From Bordetella parapertussis (GTDB lineage: Bacteria; Pseudomonadota; Gammaproteobacteria; Burkholderiales; Burkholderiaceae_C), in assembly GCA_945901125.1 (NCBI GenBank), contig CAMDKD010000011.1, positions 14,808 to 78,807 of the forward strand: DNA of 64,000 bases, in the 5' to 3' direction. How positions within the stretch are numbered: the first letter of the stretch is position 1; each line of letters begins with the position of its first letter. The notes beneath the pieces are model-generated. The model was given only the letters and a program-made list of their open reading frames with translations, was not told the DNA's origin and made no database searches. Of the stretch, positions 8,142 through 15,954 are shown one piece after another. A program made the position numbers and the translations under genes.

Positions 8142-9220
8142 GCAGTGACTGACGAAGATTTTTCAGACACACCAGCCGAGGCAAAGCTGGCCATCTCGCG
8201 CAGAATCGCGCAGGCCGACTGCAACAGCGGCCAGGCCAAGGCCGCACCCGAGCCTTCGCCCAAGCGCAAACCCAGGTCCAGCAAAGCGTGTACGCCCAAG
8301 TGCTGCAACATGAATTCATGGCCGCGCTCGCCCGAGCGGTGCGCGAACACGCAGCGCTGCAAGACCAGCGGTTGCAGTGCATGCGCCACCAACACCGCCG
8401 CGCTGGCAATGAATCCGTCCACCAGAATCACACGCCGCTGGGCGGCGGCTTGTAACACCGCGCCGGTCATGGTGGCTATCTCCAATCCGCCGAACGCGGC
8501 CAACGCGTCCAAGGGCTGCGTCGCATTCGCATGCAGCGCCAGCACCCGGCGCAAGACCTCGCATTTGCGCGCCACCGCCGCCGCGTCCAGGCCGGTGCCC
8601 GCGCCGGTACACAACTCAATATCCAGCCCGGCCAGACGCGCCAGCAGCAAAGACGCCGCCGAGGTATTGCCTATGCCCATCTCGCCCAGCAGCAAAGCGT
8701 TGCCGGGCAAATCGCGCACCAATGCCATGCCATTGCGCATGGCTTGTTCGCATTGCGCCTGAGACATGGCCACGCCTTGCGAAGAATCCGCCGTGCCGTG
8801 TTCTGCGCCCGCCACTTTGCGCACAACCAAGCCCGGGCGTTGCGTGCCCGCCGGCAGACCCGTCAGAAAATCGCGGTTCACGCCGCAATCGACCACGGTC
8901 AAAGCCAGACCGTGTTGACGCGCCAGCACGCTCACAGCTGCGCCACCGGCCAGAAAGTTTTCGACCATCTGCCAACTCACATCCGCAGGAAATGCTGATA
9001 TGCCTTGCGCGGTCAGCCCGTGGTCGGCAGCAAACACCACCATTTGCGGATGTTCCAGCACCGGTTTGTCAGTGCCAAGTATTTCGCCGATCTGTACCGC
9101 CAATGCTTCGAGCCGGCCGAGTGAGCCCGGAGGTTTGGTTTTATTGTCTATGGCGGACTGCAATACGCTGAGCAGAGCCGGGTCTTGCAGGTCACTGAGA
9201 ACGGGAAGCATTGCTTGCAT
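8138..9220 (-). CDS. cobT: nicotinate-nucleotide--dimethylbenzimidazole phosphoribosyltransferase
   Basis: CobT (360 residues) activates the lower ligand, making alpha-ribazole 5'-phosphate from nicotinate mononucleotide and dimethylbenzimidazole. Family signatures are visible: NKTKPPGSLGRLE near residue 27, FAADHGLTAQG near 63, GEMGIGNTSAAS in the middle, and GLRLGEGSGAALA near the C-terminus, which carries the catalytic glutamate. The length is that of the family. The start is ATG 9218-9220. The gene overlaps cobS and follows cobQ by 27 bp. Confidence 0.96.
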   Translation of the reverse strand: MQAMLPVLSDLQDPALLSVLQSAIDNKTKPPGSLGRLEALAVQIGEILGTDKPVLEHPQMVVFAADHGLTAQGISAFPADVSWQMVENFLAGGAAVSVLARQHGLALTVVDCGVNRDFLTGLPAGTQRPGLVVRKVAGAEHGTADSSQGVAMSQAQCEQAMRNGMALVRDLPGNALLLGEMGIGNTSAASLLLARLAGLDIELCTGAGTGLDAAAVARKCEVLRRVLALHANATQPLDALAAFGGLEIATMTGAVLQAAAQRRVILVDGFIASAAVLVAHALQPLVLQRCVFAHRSGERGHEFMLQHLGVHALLDLGLRLGEGSGAALAWPLLQSACAILREMASFASAGVSEKSSSVTA

Positions 9221-9247
9221 GGGATATGAATTTTTCGTGAAAACATC

Positions 9248-10744
9248 TCAGCATAGCAATTCGCCCAGCACACCTGGCGCGAAGTGCTGAGCCACAAAAT
9301 CTGCCAGACCGTCGAACACGCTGTCCAAGGTGGGCACCGGTTGCGCGCGGCCTGCGCCAAACAAGGCTTGCACGGCCGCAGCATCCTCAAACAAACCGTG
9401 CACATACACACCCAGCACATTGCCCTGCGCGTTGTGCCAACCCAAGCCATCGGGCAAGGCCGCCTGCGCCACCACACCGGTCTGCGCCATGCCCGCATGC
9501 TGCTGCGTCTGTCCGTGGTGGATTTCATAACCGGTCACGCTGACGCCTGCCAGCGGCGCAAACGGCGATGCTGTGCAAGAGGCTAGCGCCTGAGAAAAAC
9601 AGGCCTGTGTATGGCGCACGGTTTTATCGGTTTCAAACACTGTGACCAAAGGCAGCAGCCCCAAGCCCGGCGCATTGCCGTCTATGCCGTGCGGGTCTAT
9701 CAAAGCCTCGCCCAGCATTTGCAATCCGCCGCAAATCCCCAGCACTGTGCCGCCCTGCTGCGCGTGCTGCGCAATCGCTGCATCCAGGCCTTGCGCGCGC
9801 AGCCAGGCCAAATCGCCACTGGTGTGTTTAGAGCCAGGTAGGATGATCCAATCGCTTGGTTTTAAGCCTGCCAATTCCACCGGGCTGCGCACCCATTGCA
9901 AGCGCAAACCCGGAATATTTTTCAAGGGCTGGAACTCATCCAAATTACTGATGCGCGGATACGCGATGACAGCAATCGTTGTTTGCACTGCACCGCTGGC
10001 AATGCTGCTTTCGTCAAACACGCCGTCTTCTTCGGGCAAACCGTGCTGCCACCACATCGGCAAAGTCGCCACCACGGGCACGCCAGTCAAGTCTTGCAAC
10101 ATTTGCGGCGCGGGCGCCAGCAGTGCCGCGTCCCCGCGAAACTTGTTCAGCACAAAGCCGCGCAGCAGCGCGCGTTCGTGTGGCGGCAACAAAGCCCAGG
10201 TGCCGTACAAGTGCGCAAACGCGCCGCCTTTGTCGATGTCCGTCACCAGCAAACAAGCGGCCTTGGCATGCAAAGCAACGCGCATATTGACGATGTCGCT
10301 GGCAGACAAATTAATTTCCGCCGGCGAGCCCGCGCCTTCGATGACCACCACCTCGTTGTCGGCAATCAACTCGTCCAGCGCGGCGGCGATGCGCGGCCAC
10401 ACATGCAGGCTGCGCTCGCGCCAAGGCATGCGCGTCAGCCCCTCGTCCACATGGCCGAGCATGACCACCTGGCTGTGCGTGTCGCGCTCGGGCTTTAAGA
10501 GCAAGGGGTTCATGCGCACATCGGGCACCGCGCGCGCGGCCAGCGCCTGAAAGTATTGCGCGCTGCCGATCTCGCCCTGGCCGTTGCCGGATGCCACCAC
10601 CCGTGCGTTGTTGCTCATGTTCTGCGCTTTGAAGGGCGCGACCTTCAAGCCCTGGCGCGCGTAATGGCGGCACAAGGCGGTGGTCAGCCAGCTTTTACCG
10701 GCGCCGCTGGTCGTGCCCAGCACCATGACGCAGCGCGCGCTCAA
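9248..10744 (-). CDS. cobQ: cobyric acid synthase (glutamine-hydrolysing)
   Basis: CobQ amidates adenosylcobyrinic acid a,c-diamide at four positions to give cobyric acid. The 498 residues contain an N-terminal dethiobiotin-synthetase-like ATPase domain (P-loop GTTSGAGKS, then FKAQNMSNNARV) and a C-terminal glutamine amidotransferase domain with the nucleophile in LGICGGLQMLG and the His region GYEIHHGQT. The start is uncertain. TTG at 10742-10744 overlaps the cobO stop as TTGA, whereas an in-frame ATG at 10724-10726 gives a protein starting MVLGTTSGAGKS, closer to typical CobQ. The cobD/cbiB gene that would use its product is not in this operon. Confidence 0.94.
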   Translation of the reverse strand: MSARCVMVLGTTSGAGKSWLTTALCRHYARQGLKVAPFKAQNMSNNARVVASGNGQGEIGSAQYFQALAARAVPDVRMNPLLLKPERDTHSQVVMLGHVDEGLTRMPWRERSLHVWPRIAAALDELIADNEVVVIEGAGSPAEINLSASDIVNMRVALHAKAACLLVTDIDKGGAFAHLYGTWALLPPHERALLRGFVLNKFRGDAALLAPAPQMLQDLTGVPVVATLPMWWQHGLPEEDGVFDESSIASGAVQTTIAVIAYPRISNLDEFQPLKNIPGLRLQWVRSPVELAGLKPSDWIILPGSKHTSGDLAWLRAQGLDAAIAQHAQQGGTVLGICGGLQMLGEALIDPHGIDGNAPGLGLLPLVTVFETDKTVRHTQACFSQALASCTASPFAPLAGVSVTGYEIHHGQTQQHAGMAQTGVVAQAALPDGLGWHNAQGNVLGVYVHGLFEDAAAVQALFGAGRAQPVPTLDSVFDGLADFVAQHFAPGVLGELLC

Positions 10745-11310
10745 TCCTCAATCCCACGCTGGGCGGGAATGCCGGCTTGAAATGCGTGTTTGACCATAGT
10801 CATTTCGGTCACGGTATCAGCCATATCGATAATTTCCTTCGGACAACGTCTGCCTGTCAGCACCACATGCACATGGACAGGACGGCTAAGCAAAGTATGC
10901 AGCACATCGTCTAACGGCAGCCAGCCATAAATCAACGGGTAACTGATTTCGTCCAGTGTGACCATGAAGTAGTCGCCGCTGAGAATCGCTGACTTGGCTT
11001 TTTGCCAACCGTCCCGCGCCAATTGCGCGCTGTGTTCCAGGTCGCGGCTTTTCCAGCTAAAGCCGTCACCCAAGCCTTCAATGGGAATGCCCAGTTTTTC
11101 AAACATGCGGTGTTCGCCAAAGCGCGCTGAAGGCACTTTCATGAACTGGAAAATCTTCACCGCTTTGCCGCGCCCGTGAGCTCGCAAGGCCAGTCCGAAT
11201 GCCGCTGTGCTTTTGCCCTTGCCGTCGCCAGTATTGACGATGATGAGACCGCGGCGCTCGCCCTCGGATTTTTCATAAGGCTTTTCGGTAGGTGCTTGTT
11301 CGTGGATCAT
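10741..11310 (-). CDS. cobO: corrinoid (cob(I)yrinic acid a,c-diamide) adenosyltransferase
   Basis: CobO/CobA-type ATP:corrinoid adenosyltransferase, 189 residues from the chosen start, attaching the upper 5'-deoxyadenosyl ligand. It has the P-loop NTGDGKGKSTAAFG, the FQFMKV strand, DEISYPLIYGWL with Walker-B acidic residues, and the C-terminal signature HAFQAGIPAQRGIED. I start it at ATG 11308-11310, which overlaps the cobU stop as ATGA. The frame is open further upstream to 11355, but that stretch lies inside cobU and resembles no CobO N-terminus. Confidence 0.95.
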   Translation of the reverse strand: MIHEQAPTEKPYEKSEGERRGLIIVNTGDGKGKSTAAFGLALRAHGRGKAVKIFQFMKVPSARFGEHRMFEKLGIPIEGLGDGFSWKSRDLEHSAQLARDGWQKAKSAILSGDYFMVTLDEISYPLIYGWLPLDDVLHTLLSRPVHVHVVLTGRRCPKEIIDMADTVTEMTMVKHAFQAGIPAQRGIED

Positions 11311-11891
11311 GCGCTGACTCCTTTGACTGTCAAAGCCTGACCGGCGACCATCCAAGTCAGTAGCTCACACGCTGCAGCCAATCGCTGATTGACCAGACCT
11401 TGCGTATCTACAAACGCCCGGACTTCTGCGCCCATGGGAATCACACCAGCGCCTATGTCATTGCTGATCAGCACCACCGGCCCGGGCGCAGACGCTATCG
11501 CCAGACACAGTATGTCGGTTTGCAACAGCACTTCATCTGGCGACATCACCGGTTGGCCTGTGTCTACAGGCATCATCAAATGGGTCAGCCACAAGGTGAT
11601 GCAATCGATGACCAGCATGCGCTTGCTCAGGCTGTGTTCTGTCAGCATTTGTGCCAAGCGCCTTGGCTCTTCCAGCGTTTGCATGGCAGGCACGCGCTCT
11701 CGGCGTTGCTGCCGGTGACGTTCAATGCGCGCCTGCATTTCGCTGTCACCTGCCAGCGCCGTGGCGATCAGCATGGCTTCATTACCCGTCGATGCCGCCA
11801 GCCAAGCGGCAGCCAGTTGTTCCGCGCGTGCCGATTTACCGCTTTTCTGGCCGCCCAGTATCAGTTCACTTTTAGACCATGCCTCAGTCAT
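11307..11891 (-). CDS. cobU: adenosylcobinamide kinase / adenosylcobinamide-phosphate guanylyltransferase
   Basis: Bifunctional CobU/CobP (194 residues) that phosphorylates adenosylcobinamide and transfers GMP to give adenosylcobinamide-GDP, the substrate of CobS. The N-terminal P-loop is LILGGQKSGKSARAE. Further family blocks are RIERHRQQRRERVP and DCITLWLTHL. The SNDIGAGVIPMG motif near residue 143 binds guanine nucleotide in this family. The start is ATG 11889-11891, 8 bp after btuB ends. It overlaps cobO by four bases. Confidence 0.95.
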   Translation of the reverse strand: MTEAWSKSELILGGQKSGKSARAEQLAAAWLAASTGNEAMLIATALAGDSEMQARIERHRQQRRERVPAMQTLEEPRRLAQMLTEHSLSKRMLVIDCITLWLTHLMMPVDTGQPVMSPDEVLLQTDILCLAIASAPGPVVLISNDIGAGVIPMGAEVRAFVDTQGLVNQRLAAACELLTWMVAGQALTVKGVSA

Positions 11892-11899
11892 GAGAGTCC

Positions 11900-13714
11900 T
11901 TATTTAGGTTGCCATTGCACGCCGACAAACACATTGCGCCCGGCTGTGTAGTAGGTGTTGGCCAGTTGGTAAGACTGGTCAAACGCATTGTTTAAACGCA
12001 GTAGCAGGCTGTAGTCTTTGTCTATCTGGCGCTGTCCCCACAGATTGAATAGCTGAAAAGCGGGTAACACGCTTGTGTTGTTGCTATCGTCGAAACGTTT
12101 GTCTATCCATCGCCATTCACTGCCCAGTGTCCAGGCTTGCCACTGTGTGTCTGCCGCCATATTGAGCGTGTTGTCAGCGCGGCGCCCCAGTGCCTTGCCG
12201 GTGTCGGTGTTTTTCGCGTCCAACCTGTCATAAGAACCGCTGAAGTTGAATGCACGGTAACGGGTGGCGGCTGACAGTGTCAAGCCTTGCAAACGGGCAT
12301 GGCTGTTATTGACATAGCAGCCATAAGTAGATGAACAAGCGCCTTTACCGGAAACATAGTCAATCAGATTTTCGATAAGGTTTTGATAGACCACCACCGA
12401 CAAACTGTGAACGCCTTGCTCGAACTTCAAACCAAGTTCTTTGTTTTGAGAGTTTTCCGGTTGCAAGGACGAGGAGCCATAAGCACTGAAGCGCTGATAC
12501 AGCGTCGGTACTCTGAAAGCGCTGCCTGCCGATGCGCGCAGTTGCCATGCGTCGTTCAACTCGTAGGCATAAGCCGCCTGAGCTGTATGTTTGTCGCCGA
12601 AATCGCTGTCTGTATCGTGGCGTGTGTTCAATTGCAAGCTGTGCTGCTCTAGCACCAGACCATAGCCCAGCGCCAGCGAGTTTTGCGAGCGCTCGGTGCC
12701 GGCAGGTGTTGTCGATGTATTGTCAAGCGCATCCTCGCGGCGCTCCAGAGTTGCCTGAAAGCGGTGTATGTCCAGGCTGTAGTCGTTCTGAAACACATAG
12801 TTGCGCAACACCGTGTTTGTTGCGTACTTTGATCCGGGCTGGGTGATGTAGTCATAGCGGCTGCGCGTGAGCAACAGCTTGCTTTGATAGTCCGGTGTCC
12901 ACTGCGCCGTCCAGTTCAAGCCTGTGGTTTGAATGGTTTCAATGCTGTGGTCGTCCTGCACAGTGCTGGCGTCGTACTGTGCGTCCATCCTGCTTTGCAA
13001 CAGCGTAGCCTCTAGCTTGTGGTCTTTATTGATCTTCAAACCCAGTCGTGCGGTTTCGGCATGGTTGTCGAAGCCGTCAATGTCCGGATTGGAGTCTTGC
13101 TTCGCATTGAAACCCTTGCTTTTTTCCTTGGTCACGCCCAATGCATAGTCCCATGGACCATTGGCGCCACTGAAACCGCCATTGACTTGGTAGGTGTTGT
13201 AAGTACCTGCCCCGATACCTGCATAAGGCTGAAATGCGCCTTGACCTCGTCGCGTGAACACCTGCACCACGCCGCCTATGGCGTCCGAACCGTAAATGGC
13301 CGCCGCCGGGCCGCGCAGTATTTCTATGCGATCGATTTGCGCCAGCGGCAAAGTCTGCCAAGTGAAGCCTCCGCTGGCGGACTGAGATTCAATCCGCACA
13401 CCGTCTACATACACAGCGGTGTGATTCGTGTTCGTACCCCGGATATACACACTGGTGGTGTTCCCCACTCCACCATTGCGTTGAAACTGCACGCCCGGGT
13501 AATGCGACAGCAAGTCAGCAACACCGGTCGCACCACTGCGCTCAATCGTTGCACGGTCAATCACGGTGACATCAGCCAGTACCTCACTCAAAGGCTGCTC
13601 AATGCGTGCCGCTGTCACCACCACTTCATTCAAGATTTGCGCAAAAGATGGCCATACGGTGGCGCAGCACACCGCAATCAAGCCCGGCCTGAGGGCTTTC
13701 AAACAAGCAAACAT
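11900..13714 (-). CDS. btuB: TonB-dependent vitamin B12 outer-membrane receptor
   Basis: Outer-membrane beta-barrel transporter for cobalamin or other corrinoids, 604 residues from the chosen start. ATG 13712-13714 gives a clean signal peptide ending PSFAQ, then a TonB-box-like EVVVTA. The plug domain (about 45-160) carries VYIRGTNTNHTAVYVDGVRI and IEILRGPAAAIYGSDAIGG, and the rest is barrel. The frame continues upstream to a GTG at 13780, but that would run into the riboswitch hairpin. The C-terminus ends WQPK rather than in the usual aromatic residue. As first gene after the B12 riboswitch, it is the best-supported uptake gene for the cob operon. Confidence 0.93.
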   Translation of the reverse strand: MFACLKALRPGLIAVCCATVWPSFAQILNEVVVTAARIEQPLSEVLADVTVIDRATIERSGATGVADLLSHYPGVQFQRNGGVGNTTSVYIRGTNTNHTAVYVDGVRIESQSASGGFTWQTLPLAQIDRIEILRGPAAAIYGSDAIGGVVQVFTRRGQGAFQPYAGIGAGTYNTYQVNGGFSGANGPWDYALGVTKEKSKGFNAKQDSNPDIDGFDNHAETARLGLKINKDHKLEATLLQSRMDAQYDASTVQDDHSIETIQTTGLNWTAQWTPDYQSKLLLTRSRYDYITQPGSKYATNTVLRNYVFQNDYSLDIHRFQATLERREDALDNTSTTPAGTERSQNSLALGYGLVLEQHSLQLNTRHDTDSDFGDKHTAQAAYAYELNDAWQLRASAGSAFRVPTLYQRFSAYGSSSLQPENSQNKELGLKFEQGVHSLSVVVYQNLIENLIDYVSGKGACSSTYGCYVNNSHARLQGLTLSAATRYRAFNFSGSYDRLDAKNTDTGKALGRRADNTLNMAADTQWQAWTLGSEWRWIDKRFDDSNNTSVLPAFQLFNLWGQRQIDKDYSLLLRLNNAFDQSYQLANTYYTAGRNVFVGVQWQPK

Positions 13715-13770
13715 AAAAGTAGTCCAACAAAGATACTTGTTGTCGGCATCCCCGCCGGCGTCAAGCGATC

Positions 13771-13791
13771 GGCCAGACACGCGGTCTGACC
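13771..13791 (-). promoter_or_regulatory. hairpin between B12 aptamer and btuB start (candidate expression platform)
   Basis: In the transcript, GGTCAGAC, a 5-nt loop and GTCTGGCC form an 8-bp stem (one G-U pair) just downstream of the B12-box. No run of U follows, so it does not look like an intrinsic terminator. A translation or antitermination switch, or Rho dependence, is more likely. The mechanism is inferred. Confidence 0.5.
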
Positions 13792-13794
13792 CCC

Positions 13795-14012
13795 TGTTGG
13801 CCGGTATCCGGGCTGGCGGAACTGCTTGCGTCGCCTTCCCACCGGCTTATTCAAGGCCGACAGTGGCTGAGTGACGCAAGCTGAACTTAAAGAAGTTCGT
13901 CCGCTTGACCGTTGCGGGGGCAGCGCAGGCTGAGTGATTCAAAGGCTTATGAACCGCTCTCCTGCTTCCCGTTTAACTGCCGCATGTGAATCACGCGGCG
14001 GGCACCAACACA
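13795..14012 (-). ncRNA. cobalamin riboswitch (AdoCbl type)
   Basis: Read on the minus strand, the leader of btuB contains the conserved parts of a cobalamin riboswitch in order: GGTGCCCGCCGCGTGA at the 5' end, TTAAACGGGAA, the core GCTGCCCCCGCAACGG (about 13909-13924), GCCACTGTCGG, GGGAAGGCGACGC and the B12-box AGCCCGGATACCGGCC (about 13799-13814). The length, near 215 nt, is normal. High adenosylcobalamin should lower expression of btuB and the six cob genes behind it. Confidence 0.95.
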
Positions 14013-14015
14013 CTA

Positions 14016-14044
14016 AATATAGTTCAATTTAAATATAAAGTAAA
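14016..14044 (-). promoter_or_regulatory. candidate sigma-70 promoter of the btuB-cob operon
   Basis: On the minus strand TTTACT (14039-14044), a 17-nt spacer and TATATT (14016-14021) place a start site near 14009, right at the 5' end of the riboswitch. The surrounding 80 bp is markedly AT-rich compared with its neighbours. Confidence 0.5.
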
Positions 14045-14163
14045 AATAAAAGTAATATTTTTATGAGCTCATTCAATTAAAACCTGCTGTTTTGTGCGGC
14101 GTATTCAATCGCAACATGCCACAACAAAAGCGTATGCTGAGCTTTTGACTGCCGGAGCAATGA

Positions 14164-14535
14164 ATGGAAAATTTTTGGATATGGGCGCTGGTTTTTGTTG
14201 TCTTGAGCCCGTTGATACTGGGTTTGCTGTTGATCGGTTTGCAAAAAAAGGTGCGCATTATTCACAGCGTGTCGGGCATCGCCAAAAACGGCTACACCGG
14301 GTACAGCTGGACGTATTTGTTTTTCGGCTGGTTTGTGCCGGTGGTGCGCGGCGAACTCGGCGTCGGCGTGCTGCACCTGGTCATCACGCTGGTGTCATTC
14401 GGTTTGTCTCAATTGATTTTTCCGTTTTTGTACAACCGCCAATACATGAACCGCATGTTGACCAGCGGCTGGGTGCTGGACATGGCAGACCCGAATTACG
14501 AGACAGCCAGACAAAAACTCAATATCGTCAACTAA
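14164..14535 (+). CDS. small integral membrane protein of unknown function
   Basis: Protein of 123 residues with a hydrophobic N-terminal helix (about 4-26) and a further hydrophobic region (about 50-90) containing GYSWTYLFFGWFVPVVRGE. That last pattern resembles a short motif seen in small bacterial membrane proteins of the DUF2628 kind, but I cannot name the family with confidence. The start is ATG 14164 with the ribosome site GGAGCAATGA. It is convergent with the amidase gene, and the two stop regions overlap by 8 bp. It is the only plus-strand gene in the first 26 kb. No function is proposed. Confidence 0.75.
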   Translation: MENFWIWALVFVVLSPLILGLLLIGLQKKVRIIHSVSGIAKNGYTGYSWTYLFFGWFVPVVRGELGVGVLHLVITLVSFGLSQLIFPFLYNRQYMNRMLTSGWVLDMADPNYETARQKLNIVN

Positions 14536-15931
14536 GGCGAGCCGGCGTGCGTGAATGCCAGTCGGTGACGCGCTGAAACGCGCTGCCTGCGCGCACCAGC
14601 GTGGCTTCATCCAGATGTGCTGACACCAGTTGAATAGCCACAGGGGTTTGTTTAACGGTGAAGCCGGCCGGCAAAGTGATGGTCGGGTTGCCGCTCATGT
14701 CAAAAGGTGCAGTGAACTTGATGAGCCGTGCCAACTCGGAAGGCACAGTGCCTATCACCGACATTTGTTCATGGGTGGGGGAAGCCATGGGTTGTGCGGG
14801 TATCAACAGCAAATCGCAGTTCTGGAAAAAACCACGCACAGCACCCGTGAAAGCGCGGCGGCGTAACCAGATTTTTTGCATCTCGACAGCTGAAATGGAA
14901 CGCCCGAATTCAATCAAACCACCCAAACCCGGACCGTACAAAGCTTTGTTTTTCGGGTGCCAGGGCTCGTGCGCGACAGCGGTTTCTGCGGCACATGCAG
15001 TGCCCCAATCAGCGACCATGTCTGTCACATCAGGAAAGCGCACATGGCGCATGTCTGCGCCCAAAGATTGCAATACATCGAAAGCCGATTGAACGGCTTT
15101 TTGCATGTCCGCGTCCAAACCGGCACAGTAGTCCGGATCAAAACCTATGCGCAATCCGCTCAACTGCGTGATGTCGCCGCATACATAGTCAGGCACAGGC
15201 GCGTGCAGTGCAACGCTGTCATCCGGGTCTGCGCCTGCAATCAAGCCGAGCATGTGACCGCAGTCCATGGCGGTGCGCGCCATGGGTCCGATATGGTCAA
15301 GCGATGCAGCCAACTCAAACGCACCATGCACAGGCACACGCGCCCAGGTGGGTTTCAGGCCGGTCACGCCATTGGCGGCTGAGGGAAAACGGATAGACCC
15401 GCCGGTGTCTGTGCCAATGGCTGCAAAACACAAACCCGCCGCGACAGCGACACCGGAGCCGCTGGAGGATGCGCCCGACCAATGGTCGTCATGCCAGGGG
15501 TTGACGGGCGGCGGCACATCCGGGTGGTGATCGGCAAATGCAGCCTCGGTCATGGTGAGTTTGCCCAGCAACACCGTGCCGGCTTGGCGCAAACGTTTCA
15601 CCACGGTACCGTCGTAAGAGGGTTTGAAGTTGCGCATCATCGGCATGCCGGCAGCGGTGACGATATCTTTGGTATAGCAAAGGTCTTTGAGCGCGATAGG
15701 TACGCCGTGCAAAGGACTGAGAATCTGGCGGCGCATGATCATTGCGTCTGCCTCACGCGCTTGCTTTAAAGCTGTGTCCTGCGTGATGGTGGCGTAGGAC
15801 AACAAGCGTTTGTCAACGCGTTCTATGCGGTTAAGCATCATTTGCGTGAGTTCCACGCACGACAGTTTTTTGCTGTGCAGCAAACCTGCCAGTGAATAAG
15901 CGTCCAGAAAAGCCAGTTGGTCGTCGGTCAC
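14528..15931 (-). CDS. amidase (amidase-signature family)
   Basis: Amidase of 467 residues hydrolysing an amide to acid and ammonia. The Ser-cisSer-Lys triad is visible: Lys82 in GVPIALKDL, Ser155 in the WSGASSSGSG block and the nucleophile Ser179 in TDTGGSIRFP. GatA-like sequence is possible, but no gatB or gatC accompanies it. It lies in a run of minus-strand genes with an acyl-CoA synthetase, a second amidase and an amide or urea-type ABC importer, which points to catabolism of imported amides. The substrate is unknown. Confidence 0.9.
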   Translation of the reverse strand: MTDDQLAFLDAYSLAGLLHSKKLSCVELTQMMLNRIERVDKRLLSYATITQDTALKQAREADAMIMRRQILSPLHGVPIALKDLCYTKDIVTAAGMPMMRNFKPSYDGTVVKRLRQAGTVLLGKLTMTEAAFADHHPDVPPPVNPWHDDHWSGASSSGSGVAVAAGLCFAAIGTDTGGSIRFPSAANGVTGLKPTWARVPVHGAFELAASLDHIGPMARTAMDCGHMLGLIAGADPDDSVALHAPVPDYVCGDITQLSGLRIGFDPDYCAGLDADMQKAVQSAFDVLQSLGADMRHVRFPDVTDMVADWGTACAAETAVAHEPWHPKNKALYGPGLGGLIEFGRSISAVEMQKIWLRRRAFTGAVRGFFQNCDLLLIPAQPMASPTHEQMSVIGTVPSELARLIKFTAPFDMSGNPTITLPAGFTVKQTPVAIQLVSAHLDEATLVRAGSAFQRVTDWHSRTPARLS

Positions 15932-15954
15932 TGTGTGCTTTCTGTGGTGTCTGC

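Noticed and set aside
7677..8762. 361-codon plus-strand frame opposite cobS and cobT
   Set aside because: Antisense to two clear cobalamin genes. The composition (Arg/Pro/Ser-rich) is that of a shadow frame in high-GC DNA.
13771..13791. Hairpin after the B12 riboswitch as an intrinsic terminator
   Set aside because: No U run follows the stem, so I record it only as a candidate expression platform.
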